47,095 nucleotides of DNA from positions 73,797-120,891 of the forward strand of contig NZ_KB714628.1 in NCBI RefSeq assembly GCF_000349565.1, read 5' to 3'. Under the pieces are notes generated by a model that ran no database searches, was not told where the DNA came from, and saw only the letters and a list, made by a program, of their open reading frames with translations. Position 1 is the stretch's first letter. The number at the start of each line of letters is the position of its first letter. Of the stretch, positions 40,030-47,095 are shown one piece after another. The translations under genes and the position numbers were made by a program. This DNA is from Curtobacterium flaccumfaciens UCD-AKU (GTDB lineage Bacteria > Actinomycetota > Actinomycetes > Actinomycetales > Microbacteriaceae).

Positions 40030-40940
40030 TGGGCGGCCTTCCGCTGGGTCAGTCGGAGGAACCCGATCGACAGGACGAACGTGGCGACGGCGAGGACGAC
40101 CGAGAACGCCGCGGCGAGGTTGAAGTTCGGCACCGAGGACGTCGAGTAGACGAGCATGTTCGGTGTGAACGTCGACGAGATGGTCGAGGTGAACTGCCGG
40201 AAGACGGTCGGCTCGGTCAGCAGCTGCAGGGTGCCGATGACGGAGAACACCGCGGTGAGCACGATGGCCGGCACGACGAGCGGGATCTTGATCGACAGGG
40301 CGATCCGGAGCTGGGACGCACCGTCGAGCTTCGCCGCCTCGTACACCTCGGCGGGGATCGCGAGGAGCGACGAGTAGATGATGAGCATGTTGTAGCCGAC
40401 GTAGACCCAGGTCACGACGTTGGCGACCGCCCACAGCACGGTGCTGCCGCCGAGCAGGTCGACCCGCGAGGTCACCGCGGAGAACGGCGACAGGTCGGGG
40501 GCGTAGAGGTAGCCCCACATGATCGCGGCGATGACGCCGGGCACCGCGTACGGCGCGAAGAACGCCAGGCGGAAGAACCGCTTGCCGCGCAGCAGCGGGG
40601 AGTCGAGCAGCAGGGCGAACAGGAGCGCGAGCCCGAGCATCACCGGGACCTGCACGACACCGAACAGCAGCACGCGGAGCACCGAGCTCCAGAACTCGCC
40701 GTCCTGGAACACCAGGGCGTACTGGCTCAGGCCGCCGAAGACCTGCGTCGGGGCGCCGAACGTGCCCTGCCGCTCGATCTTCTGCAGCGACTCCCACACG
40801 GCGTAGAGGATGGGGACCAGGTAGAACGCCGTGAACAGGACGGCGAACGGCAGGACGAAGATCGCGATCGCGCGGCGGTAGCGGAACCCGCCGCCCCGGC
40901 GTCGTCGGGTCGCGCTGGGCGACTGTGCGGTGGTGGTCAT
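40026..40940 (-). CDS. Sugar ABC permease, MalF type
   Basis: A 304-residue inner-membrane subunit. After an Arg-rich start comes IFVLPFAVLFTAFYLVPILYAVWESLQKI, then FFRLAFFAPYAVPGVIAAIMW near residue 125. The EAA loop YEAAKLDGASQLRIALSIKIPLV is near 210. It pairs with the MalG-type protein to form the channel. Its ATG overlaps the beta-galactosidase stop codon (ATGA), which ties transporter and enzyme levels. Confidence 0.88.
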   Translation of the reverse strand: MTTTAQSPSATRRRRGGGFRYRRAIAIFVLPFAVLFTAFYLVPILYAVWESLQKIERQGTFGAPTQVFGGLSQYALVFQDGEFWSSVLRVLLFGVVQVPVMLGLALLFALLLDSPLLRGKRFFRLAFFAPYAVPGVIAAIMWGYLYAPDLSPFSAVTSRVDLLGGSTVLWAVANVVTWVYVGYNMLIIYSSLLAIPAEVYEAAKLDGASQLRIALSIKIPLVVPAIVLTAVFSVIGTLQLLTEPTVFRQFTSTISSTFTPNMLVYSTSSVPNFNLAAAFSVVLAVATFVLSIGFLRLTQRKAAQ

Positions 40941-42970
40941 GAGCGGTTCCTGTCGGTGCGGATGATCTGGGTCCCGCCTGGGGCGATGGCGGTGGTGCCG
41001 GTGACGGGGCGGTCGGCGACGAGTTCGTGGCCGGCCTCGTGGTGCTCGACGGTGCGGTCGGAGTGGTTCAGCAGGAAGACCCACTCGTGGGTGTCGTCGC
41101 GGCGACGGACGACCTCGAGCCCTGGGCGGACGGCGGGGTCGGCGTGCACCCCGGCCTCGTCGAGCACGCGGTGGACGAACCCGCCCAGCGCTGCGGTGTC
41201 GAGGACCGTGGACGTGTACCAGGCGGTGCCGGCGCCGTGCTCGTTGCGGGTCACGGCGGGGCGTCCGGCGAGGGAGCCCTCGGCGTAGTCGACGACGCTC
41301 GTCGCGCCGCGCAGCTCGACCGGCTCGGACCAGACGCTGCCGGTCGTGCCGTCGGACAGCGCGATCGTGGCGTCGGCGGCGAGCGGGAGGAACTCGTCCA
41401 CCCGCACGCCGAGCAGGTCGCGGAAGGCGCCCGGGTAGCCGCCGGTGCGGACCCGGTCGCGCTCGTCGACGATGCCGCTGAAGCAGCTGACGACGGCGTG
41501 CCCGCCAGCGGCGACGTGGTCGGCGATGACGGCCGCGTGCTCGTCGCGCACCAGGTAGAGCTCGGGGACGACGACGAGCGCGTACCCGTCGAGGGGTGCT
41601 CCGGGGGCGACGACGTCGACGGTCACGCCGAGGTCCCACAGCGCGGCGTGGAACGCGTGGACCTGCTCCAGGTAGCGGAGCGCGGTGCTGGGGTGGGCCT
41701 CCAGGTCGGCGGCCCACTGGTTCTCCCAGCTGAAGACGAGCGCCACGTCGGCGACCACGCGCGACCCCCGCAGTTCGCCGAGCCGCTCGACCAGGGCGCC
41801 GAGCGCGACCACGTCGTGCCACGTCGTCGACTCGGTGCCGGCGTGCGGCAGCAGCGCGGAGTGGAACTTCTCGCTGCCCTGCACGGACGCGCGCCACTGG
41901 AAGAAGCAGACCCCGTCGGCACCGCGGGCGATGTGCGCCGCGGTGTTCCGGAGCATCTCCCCCGGGGCCTTCGCGACGTTGTGCGGCTGCCAGTTCACGG
42001 CACCGGTCGAGTGCTCCATGAGCAGCCACGGGGCGCCGCCGGCCAGGCCGCGGGTGGTGTCGGCGGCGAAGGCGAGCTCGACGTGCGGCCGGGGCAGGCG
42101 GTGGTCCAGGTAGTGGTCGTTCGCGATGACGTCCATGTCGCCGGCCCACGACCAGTAGTCGAGCGCCGTGATGTGCGCGGCGACCATGAAGTTCGTCGTG
42201 ACGGGCTTGTCGCTCAGCTCGCGCAGGACGGCGGCCTCGGCGCGGTGGTGGCCGAGGAGCTCGTCGGACGAGAACCGGTCGAAGTCGATGGTCTGTGCCG
42301 GGTTCGTGAACGACAGCGTCGCGCGGGGCGGCAGCACCTGCTCCCACGCCGAGTAGCGCTGGCTCCAGAACGAGGTGCCCCAGGCGGCGTTCAGCGCGTC
42401 GACCGTGCCGTACCGGGCCTGCAGCCAGCCGCGGAACGCCTGGGCGGAGACGTCGCAGTAGCAGTGCGCGTTGTGGCAGCCGAGCTCGTTCGACACGTGC
42501 CAGAGCCGCACGGCGGGGTGGTCGCCGTAGCGCTCGGCGGTGGCGCGGACCAGGGCGAGGGCGTGCTCGCGGTAGACCGGGGAGCTCGGGCAGAACGCCT
42601 GGCGGCCACCGGGCCAGCGGGTCGTGCCGTCGGCGACGACGGGCAGGACCTCGGGGTGGCGGGTGGTGAGCCACGGCGGCGTCGAGGCGGTGCCGGTGCC
42701 CAGGTCGACCCCGATGCCCGCGCCGTGCAGCAGTTCGATGACGGTGTCGAGCGCGGCGAAGTCGTACTCACCCTGCCGGGGTTCGACGTGCGACCAGCCG
42801 AAGACGTTGATCGCGACGAGGTTCACGCCGGCCTCGCGCATGAGCCGGACGTCCTCGACCCACACCTCGGGGTCCCACTGCTCGGGGTTGTAGTCGCACC
42901 CGAACGCGAGGCCCGTCGAGCCGAGGCCGAGCGCGCCGGTGGCGGTCGTCGGCAGGGTGGTGGTCGTCAC
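40937..42970 (-). CDS. GH42 beta-galactosidase
   Basis: A 677-residue cytoplasmic glycoside hydrolase family 42 enzyme that splits beta-galactosides. Domain A (TIM barrel, about 15-390) starts FGCDYNPEQWDPEVWVEDV and carries the acid/base Glu in WHVSNELGCHNAHCYCD (about 148-164) and the nucleophile Glu in LLMEHSTGAVNW (about 308). Cysteines in CHNAHCYC match the zinc-binding set of many GH42 enzymes. Domains B and C follow (LVVVPELYLV, HEWVFLLNHSD). The GTG at 42970 has GAGG 7 bases before it; a longer frame would run through the operators and promoter. It is the first gene of the operon and is controlled by two LacI sites. Confidence 0.9.
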   Translation of the reverse strand: MTTTTLPTTATGALGLGSTGLAFGCDYNPEQWDPEVWVEDVRLMREAGVNLVAINVFGWSHVEPRQGEYDFAALDTVIELLHGAGIGVDLGTGTASTPPWLTTRHPEVLPVVADGTTRWPGGRQAFCPSSPVYREHALALVRATAERYGDHPAVRLWHVSNELGCHNAHCYCDVSAQAFRGWLQARYGTVDALNAAWGTSFWSQRYSAWEQVLPPRATLSFTNPAQTIDFDRFSSDELLGHHRAEAAVLRELSDKPVTTNFMVAAHITALDYWSWAGDMDVIANDHYLDHRLPRPHVELAFAADTTRGLAGGAPWLLMEHSTGAVNWQPHNVAKAPGEMLRNTAAHIARGADGVCFFQWRASVQGSEKFHSALLPHAGTESTTWHDVVALGALVERLGELRGSRVVADVALVFSWENQWAADLEAHPSTALRYLEQVHAFHAALWDLGVTVDVVAPGAPLDGYALVVVPELYLVRDEHAAVIADHVAAGGHAVVSCFSGIVDERDRVRTGGYPGAFRDLLGVRVDEFLPLAADATIALSDGTTGSVWSEPVELRGATSVVDYAEGSLAGRPAVTRNEHGAGTAWYTSTVLDTAALGGFVHRVLDEAGVHADPAVRPGLEVVRRRDDTHEWVFLLNHSDRTVEHHEAGHELVADRPVTGTTAIAPGGTQIIRTDRNRS

Positions 42971-43047
42971 GGGGATCCTCGCTGATCGGGGCGACCCGCC
43001 GCCTCGGCCGCGTGCGACCCCTTCGACGGCGAAGGCCACCCAGTGTT

Positions 43048-43063
43048 CTGGGAGCGCTCCCAG
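43048..43063. promoter_or_regulatory. LacI-type operator 1
   Basis: CTGGGAGCGCTCCCAG is a perfect 16-bp palindrome with the central CG typical of LacI-family sites. It lies in the leader of the beta-galactosidase operon, 45 bases centre to centre from operator 2. Confidence 0.8.
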
Positions 43064-43091
43064 GCCGCACCGGGGATCAGGGCCGGAGGTT

Positions 43092-43109
43092 TCTGGGAGC
43101 GCTCCCAGA
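43092..43109. promoter_or_regulatory. LacI-type operator 2
   Basis: TCTGGGAGCGCTCCCAGA is a perfect 18-bp palindrome with the same core as operator 1. It abuts the -10 element and covers the expected transcription start of the operon, so bound repressor would block it. Confidence 0.82.
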
Positions 43110-43137
43110 TCAAACACCAGCGGCTGCACCCTGTCAA
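43109..43137 (-). promoter_or_regulatory. Promoter of the galactoside operon
   Basis: On the minus strand, a consensus TTGACA (43132-43137), 17 bases and TTTGAT (43109-43114) form one of the clearest sigma-70-type promoters in the window. It leaves a leader of about 130 bases carrying both operators. Confidence 0.75.
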
Positions 43138-43171
43138 CTGCGAGGCGTTCCGAGGGCTCCTCAGCGGCGGA

Positions 43172-43177
43172 TATGGT
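43172..43177 (+). promoter_or_regulatory. -10 element of the lacI-type gene
   Basis: TATGGT followed by 6 bases and the ATG; there is no ribosome binding site, so the transcript is probably leaderless. Confidence 0.45.
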
Positions 43178-43183
43178 TGCCCC

Positions 43184-44206
43184 ATGTCCGAGGTCCGATC
43201 CGCTCGTCAGCGCGCCACGATCCAGGACGTCGCGGACGAAGCGGGGATGTCCCGCGGCACCGTCTCACGGGTGCTCAACGACGAGCCGTACGTGTCACCG
43301 AAGGCGCGCGAGGCCGTGCAGGACGCCGTCCGACGTGTCGGCTACGTGCGCAGTGCCGCCGCCCGCAGCTTGGTCACCCGGCGTTCCGGGGCGATCGCGC
43401 TCATCGTGCACGAACCCTCGGTCGTGGTGCTCGACGACCCCAACATCGGCAACATCCTGATCGGCACGAACGCCGTGCTGTCCGACGCCGACCAGCAGCT
43501 CGTCACGATCATGGTCGACTCCGCCCGCGACAGCGAGCGGGTGGTCGAGTACCTGCGCGGCGGCTTCGTCGACGGCGCCATCGTGCTGTCCGCCCGCGAC
43601 GGCGACCCGATCACCGGGGCGATCGAGGAGATCGGCATGCCCGCGTGCTTCGTCGGACACCCGTCCGACGCCGCGAACATCTCGTACATCGGCATCGACA
43701 ACCGCGACGCCGCCGAGCAGATCACCCGACGGCTGGTCGACACCGGCCGACGACGGATCGGGATGCTCGCCTCCGGGCTCGACCGCGACTCCGGCCAGGA
43801 CCGCCTGGCGGGGTTCACCGCGGCCCTCGGCGAGCGCTTCGACCCCGACCTCGTCGCCCGGAACCCCCTGTTCAGCTACACCGCCGGCGCCGAGGGCATG
43901 CGCGAGCTGCTCGAGCGGGCCCCGGACATCGACGGGGTGTTCGCCGCGTCGGACGCCGTCGCCGCAGGCGCCATGGACGTCCTGCAGCGCAGCGGCCGGA
44001 GCGTGCCGTCGGACGTCGGTGTGGTCGGGTTCGACGACAGCGCCTGGGCGCTGCGGTGCGACCCGCAGCTGTCGACGGTGCGGCAGCCGGCGCGCCTGCT
44101 CGGCGAGCAGGCGGCACACCAGGTCCTCGAGCAGATCGGCGGCACCGACGACGGCCCACGCGGTCTGCTGTTGCCGACGGAGGTCGTCTGGCGCGGGTCC
44201 GCGTAG
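43184..44206 (+). CDS. LacI-family transcriptional repressor
   Basis: A 340-residue repressor. The N-terminal helix-turn-helix is complete (TIQDVADEAGMSRGTVSRVLND, residues about 11-32) with the hinge helix AVRRVGYVRSAAARSLVTRR. The periplasmic-binding-like core follows: GAIALIVHEP, then NILIGTNAVLSDADQQLV, YIGIDNRDAAEQITRRLVDTGRRRIGML, DGVFAASDAVAAGAMDVLQRSG, VGVVGFDDSAWA and a terminal VWRGSA. A sugar inducer should release it from the two palindromes at 43048 and 43092. It is divergent from the beta-galactosidase operon. The upstream-open frame from 43043 runs through the operators and is not used. Confidence 0.9.
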   Translation: MSEVRSARQRATIQDVADEAGMSRGTVSRVLNDEPYVSPKAREAVQDAVRRVGYVRSAAARSLVTRRSGAIALIVHEPSVVVLDDPNIGNILIGTNAVLSDADQQLVTIMVDSARDSERVVEYLRGGFVDGAIVLSARDGDPITGAIEEIGMPACFVGHPSDAANISYIGIDNRDAAEQITRRLVDTGRRRIGMLASGLDRDSGQDRLAGFTAALGERFDPDLVARNPLFSYTAGAEGMRELLERAPDIDGVFAASDAVAAGAMDVLQRSGRSVPSDVGVVGFDDSAWALRCDPQLSTVRQPARLLGEQAAHQVLEQIGGTDDGPRGLLLPTEVVWRGSA

Positions 44207-44213
44207 TCGGCCG

Positions 44214-44265
44214 CGGACGGACGGGAGGCCCGTGGCGGCGTCGCCACGGGCCTCCCGTCCGTCCG
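44214..44265. terminator. Long bidirectional hairpin terminator
   Basis: A 24-bp stem centred on GGGAGGCCCGTGGCG and its complement, 4-base loop, placed between the converging lacI-type and VOC genes. Confidence 0.82.
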
Positions 44266-44290
44266 TGGGTGCGTTCCGCACCCGGCTGGG

Positions 44291-44647
44291 TCAGCCCTGC
44301 GGCGGCGAGTAGAGCTGCAGGTCGTTGCCCTCGCTGTCCTTGAAGGGGATGATCTTGCCCCACGGGTGCTCGCTGATCTCGCCCTGGATGTCCGCGCCGC
44401 GCTCCTTGAGCGAGGCGACCTCGTCCTCGATGCTGCCGTCCGGCTGGAACGACACGACGGCGCCGCCGTCGCTCGCCTGGCTGGCGGACTCGCGTCCGTT
44501 CAGGCCGATCATCAGACCACCGGCGTCGATCTCGCTCCAGTCGTCGGACTGGTCCTTGACGGTGAGACCGAGCGTGTCGCGGTAGAACGCGACGGCGCGC
44601 TCCATGTCGCTGACCGGGACCCAGACTGCTGCGACTCCACTTGCCAT
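44291..44647 (-). CDS. VOC-family (glyoxalase/bleomycin-resistance-like) protein
   Basis: A 118-residue vicinal-oxygen-chelate protein with two beta-alpha-beta-beta-beta modules. VAAVWVPVSDMERAVAFYRDTLGL opens the first; DGSIEDEVASLKERGADIQGEI and IIPFKDSEGNDLQLYSPP form the second. The last segment carries the usual Glu/Asp pair for a metal or ligand site. The substrate cannot be named; relatives detoxify aldehydes, quinones or drugs. GAGGAG lies 6 bases before the ATG. It stands alone on the minus strand. Confidence 0.85.
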   Translation of the reverse strand: MASGVAAVWVPVSDMERAVAFYRDTLGLTVKDQSDDWSEIDAGGLMIGLNGRESASQASDGGAVVSFQPDGSIEDEVASLKERGADIQGEISEHPWGKIIPFKDSEGNDLQLYSPPQG

Positions 44648-44732
44648 GGTGTCTCCTCTCGTCGTGGTGTGCCGTGGACGGTAGGCAGCGCGCGTGCACG
44701 CCGGTACAGGGTCGGTGTCCCCCGGCGCCGGG

Positions 44733-45347
44733 TCAGCCCGCCGCCGGACGCCACATGCTGATCGGGGTCGCCGCGCGGAACCCCGCGATCGGCGCGCCGT
44801 CCGCGAACCCGTGCCGTCGGTACAGCCGGCGGTTCACCGGGGTGGACGACTCCAGGTAGGCGCCCCGGGACGACCGGTCGGCGCGTTCGAGTGCGTGCCC
44901 GAGCAGCAGGCCACCGACGCCACGACCCCGCGCGGCGGCCGACACCCCGATCTCGGTGAGGTACCAGTGCGGGGTCATCGGGCGGGCGCGCTCCATGCGG
45001 CGCAGGTGCGTCACGGCGCGGAGCGCACCGCGGATCCCGAGCGTCCGGAGGAACTCGGGCACCTGTCGAACGAAGGCGCCGAAGCCGCCGGTGTGCCGAC
45101 CGGGCGCCTGCCAGAACGCGGCGCCGACCACGCGGTCACCGATCGTGGCGACGTCCACCCGACGACCGGTCGTCGGCACCGAGCGGATGAGGGCCGCGAA
45201 GAGGCGGGCCAGCACGGCGGGACGGTCCTCGCCGGATCGGGGCGGTCGGAACTCGGCGAGCACCGGGTCGTCGGCGAAGGCCTCGGCCAGGACGGCTGCG
45301 GCCGCCTCGAGTTCGGCGGGTCCTGCTGCTCGGACGACGGTCTCCAT
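44733..45347 (-). CDS. GNAT-family N-acetyltransferase
   Basis: A 204-residue acetyltransferase of the actinobacterial type with a long first half (AAAAVLAEAFADDPVLAEFRPP, residues about 15-36). The acetyl-CoA loop is LTEIGVSAAARGRGVGGLLLGHALERAD near residue 128, then YLESSTPVNRRLYRRHGF near 165. Acceptor unknown. The ATG at 45347 is chosen since CGAGGAGTCACC precedes it; the open frame upstream is not conserved in style. Two tandem ACTTGGCC units (45369-45384) lie in its promoter region. Confidence 0.82.
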   Translation of the reverse strand: METVVRAAGPAELEAAAAVLAEAFADDPVLAEFRPPRSGEDRPAVLARLFAALIRSVPTTGRRVDVATIGDRVVGAAFWQAPGRHTGGFGAFVRQVPEFLRTLGIRGALRAVTHLRRMERARPMTPHWYLTEIGVSAAARGRGVGGLLLGHALERADRSSRGAYLESSTPVNRRLYRRHGFADGAPIAGFRAATPISMWRPAAG

Positions 45348-45579
45348 GGTGACTCCTCGGGTCGAACGACTTGGCCACTTGGCCGACTTCATCTTGGCGC
45401 GCCTTCCTGCACGCGCACCGGGCACTTTCCGAGAGGATGGAGGGCAGATCGCGGGCGCTGCCGGTGCGTGAATCGGCCATCGCAGCCTTTCGCACCCCTG
45501 ACCTGCAAACCGACCGTAGAAGCGCTCCGAATGTCATGTGTGCCGCACACTGCGGCGCGTACAGAAAAGAGGGCTGATC

Positions 45580-46041
45580 ATGACCAGCAGCGCAGCAACC
45601 GCACGCACCGGCTCCGGCTCGACGTGGACCCAGCGGGGCGCGTTCGTCTTCGGTGTCGTCTTCCTGATCGTCGGCATCGCCGGGTTCATCCCCGGACTCA
45701 CCATGGACATGGGCTCGATGTCCGTGGCCGGCCACGGCTCCATGGCCCTGCTCCTGGGCCTGTTCCAGGTGTCCGTCCTGCACAACATCGTGCACCTGCT
45801 CTTCGGCATCGTCGGGCTGCTCGCCGCCCGCCGTGCAGCCTCAGCGCGCCTGTACCTCGTCGCCGGCGGCATCGTCTACGCGGTGCTCTTCGTCTACGGG
45901 CTCTTCACCGCGGGCATGGCCGGTGGCGCGAACTTCGTGCCGCTGAACAGCGCAGACAACGTGCTGCACGCCTTCCTCGCCGTCGCGATGATCGTGCTCG
46001 GTTTCGTCCTGCCGCGGATCGGCACGCGCACCGCGCGCTGA
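45580..46041 (+). CDS. DUF4383-family membrane protein
   Basis: A 153-residue protein with four hydrophobic helices. It shows the family pattern: the first helix GAFVFGVVFLIVGIAGFIPG, then LLGLFQVSVLHNIVHLLFGIVGL near residue 68, LYLVAGGIVYAVLFVYGLF near 90, and NVLHAFLAVAMIVLGFVLP near 127 with the conserved His residues. Proteins of this family are common in actinobacteria, often near stress genes, and have no known activity. AGAGGG lies 7 bases before the ATG. It is monocistronic, ending in the hairpin at 46056. Confidence 0.85.
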   Translation: MTSSAATARTGSGSTWTQRGAFVFGVVFLIVGIAGFIPGLTMDMGSMSVAGHGSMALLLGLFQVSVLHNIVHLLFGIVGLLAARRAASARLYLVAGGIVYAVLFVYGLFTAGMAGGANFVPLNSADNVLHAFLAVAMIVLGFVLPRIGTRTAR

Positions 46042-46055
46042 ACCGCAGCACACAC

Positions 46056-46099
46056 CGGACGGGAGGCCCGTGGCGACACCGCCACGGGCCTCCCGTCCG
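46056..46099 (+). terminator. Hairpin terminator of the DUF4383 gene
   Basis: CGGACGGGAGGCCCGTGGCG and its exact complement form a 20-bp stem with loop ACAC, 15 bases after the stop codon. Same core as the hairpins at 37600 and 44214. Confidence 0.82.
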
Positions 46100-46111
46100 T
46101 CGCTGCCCCCG

Positions 46112-46177
46112 GTCGCGCCCCCTGGCAGGCATCGCGCCCCTGTGCGTCGGGGCGCGATGCCCGAACAGGGGCGCGAC
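46112..46177. repeat. Nested palindromic element
   Basis: The inner stem GGCATCGCGCCCC (46128-46140) pairs perfectly with 46149-46161 across 8 bases. An outer stem, GTCGCGCCCCCTG (46112-46124) with CAGGGGCGCGAC (46166-46177), pairs with one bulged base. The TCGCGCCCC core therefore appears four times, two in each orientation. It is separate from the terminator just before it. Confidence 0.8.
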
Positions 46178-46228
46178 GCGCGAAGGCACCGCGCTCCGCA
46201 CCGTGACCGTGGCCGAACCCGACCGGCG

Positions 46229-46234
46229 TACTGT
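46229..46234 (+). promoter_or_regulatory. -10 element of the aldo/keto reductase gene
   Basis: TACTGT followed by 7 bases and the ATG, with no ribosome binding site; a probable leaderless transcript. Confidence 0.45.
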
Positions 46235-46241
46235 CCGCTGC

Positions 46242-47063
46242 ATGCCCGCACTCATCGACACGTTCACCCTGTCCAACGGTCTGCACATCCCGAAGATCGG
46301 CTTCGGCACGTGGCAGATCCCGTCCGGCACCGACGCGTACGACGCCACGAAGACGGCCCTCGAGCTCGGCTACCGCCACATCGACACCGCCCTGGCGTAC
46401 GGCAACGAGGCGAGCGTCGGCGAGGCCGTCCGCGACAGCGGCATCCCCCGCGACGAACTCTTCATCACCACGAAGCTGCCGGCCGAGATCAAGACGGCCT
46501 CGGACGCCCGCGACGCCTTCGAGGAGTCGAGCAACAACCTCGACCTCGGACACGTCGACCTGTACCTGATCCACGCGCCGTGGCCCTGGAGCGACATGGG
46601 CTCCGACCACCGCGACGGCAACGTCGAGGTCTGGAAGGTCTTCGAGGAGCTCTACGACGCCGGCCGCACCAAGAGCATCGGTGTCTCGAACTTCGCCGTC
46701 GCCGACCTCGAGGACCTGCTCGGCCGCACGGACGTCGTCCCGCACGCCAACCAGATCCGCTGGTTCATCGGCAACACCCAGGACGAGACGACCGCCTTCG
46801 ACCGCGAGCACGACATCCTGACCGAGGGCTACTCGCCGCTCGCCACCGGCGGCCTGCTCGAGAACGAGCAGATCGCCGAGATCGCGGCGAAGTACGACAA
46901 GACCGTCGCCCAGGTCGCCATCCGCTACCTGCTCGAGAAGGACGTCCTGCCCCTGCCGAAGTCCACGACCCCGTCGCGCATCGCCGAGAACGCCGACGTC
47001 GACTTCGTGCTCGCCGCCGAGGACGCGGCCGCGCTCGACGCGCTCGAGGACACCGCGAGCTGA
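46242..47063 (+). CDS. Aldo/keto reductase
   Basis: A 273-residue NADPH-dependent reductase of the AKR5-like group. It begins LSNGLHIPKIGFGTWQIP. The catalytic set is seen as Asp and Tyr in YRHIDTALAYGNE (about residues 46-51), Lys in FITTKLPAE (about 78) and His in YLIHAPWPW (about 110). NADPH-binding segments are SIGVSNF near 148, GYSPLATGG near 203 and LPLPKSTTPSRIAEN near 237. It probably reduces aldehydes, keto sugars or diketo acids in the cytoplasm. The length is that of the full family, so the gene is complete although the window ends 32 bases later. Confidence 0.88.
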   Translation: MPALIDTFTLSNGLHIPKIGFGTWQIPSGTDAYDATKTALELGYRHIDTALAYGNEASVGEAVRDSGIPRDELFITTKLPAEIKTASDARDAFEESSNNLDLGHVDLYLIHAPWPWSDMGSDHRDGNVEVWKVFEELYDAGRTKSIGVSNFAVADLEDLLGRTDVVPHANQIRWFIGNTQDETTAFDREHDILTEGYSPLATGGLLENEQIAEIAAKYDKTVAQVAIRYLLEKDVLPLPKSTTPSRIAENADVDFVLAAEDAAALDALEDTAS

Positions 47064-47076
47064 CGCGGCCCCACCC

Positions 47077-47095
47077 CGGACGGGAGGCGCGGTGC
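47077..47095 (+). terminator. Left half of a terminator cut by the window edge
   Basis: CGGACGGGAGGCGCGGTGC follows the reductase stop by 13 bases and matches the left arms of the hairpins at 46056 and 25442/6193. The right arm would lie outside the window. Confidence 0.5.

Noticed and set aside
45371..45577. 68-residue plus-strand frame before the DUF4383 gene
   Set aside because: No ribosome binding site, no family likeness, and it fills the promoter regions of two divergent genes.

Overview
The window is very GC-rich, densely coded DNA. It has many GTG starts, ATGA/GTGA stop-start overlaps, probable leaderless transcripts, GAF-ANTAR regulators and cell-wall sorting signals of the LAxTG type. 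All of this points to an actinobacterium of the family Microbacteriaceae; the gene content looks most like Curtobacterium, but that name is an inference from memory of such genomes. There are no rRNA or tRNA genes, insertion sequences, integrases or CRISPR arrays that I can see. It reads as ordinary chromosome rich in envelope, transport and stress genes.

Layout. 1-6250: a wall-anchored Ig-like surface protein, a YrdC/Sua5-domain protein, a small membrane protein, a RidA-like protein, a lipoprotein behind a possible 7-residue leader peptide, a Dabb-domain protein and a short-chain dehydrogenase. 6250-11770: a secreted trypsin-like protease with an operator-like palindrome in its promoter region, then two GAF-ANTAR regulators bracketing a diacylglycerol-kinase-like enzyme, a 58-residue hydrophobic protein and a three-histidine-box fatty acid desaturase, then a GNAT acetyltransferase. 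11774-20030: a run of large minus-strand exported proteins: a 933-residue alpha/beta hydrolase, a wall-anchored DUF3494 ice-binding-type protein, a purple-acid-phosphatase-like phosphoesterase and a HupE/UreJ-like membrane protein. 20149-31030: a lipoprotein, then a divergent cluster of a ROK kinase, dipeptide/oligopeptide ABC importer and binding protein (minus), against a ROK repressor, an M81/MlrC metallopeptidase and CutC (plus). This looks like one uptake-and-breakdown pathway for an unknown amide or glycopeptide-like substrate.

31082-37640: an MFS exporter, an unusual palindrome-rich intergenic island, and a zinc ABC importer of the Azt type (aztA divergent from aztB, a propeller lipoprotein, aztC and aztD). 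It has a shared, candidate Zur-controlled leaderless bidirectional promoter and a second matching site before aztD. 37680-44206: a sugar operon (GH42 beta-galactosidase, two MalFG-type permeases, binding protein) read from a TTGACA-N17-TTTGAT promoter. One LacI operator abuts its -10 and a second lies downstream; the lacI gene is divergent. 44214-47095: VOC protein, GNAT acetyltransferase, DUF4383 membrane protein and aldo/keto reductase, separated by near-identical long hairpin terminators and a second nested palindromic element.

Main points of interest are the composite palindromic islands at 32331-32623 and 46112-46177, the Azt zinc system with two propeller lipoproteins and its mirrored promoters, the ROK/ABC/M81/CutC cluster, and a recurring terminator family. 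Everything was read by eye; no similarity search or folding program was run.
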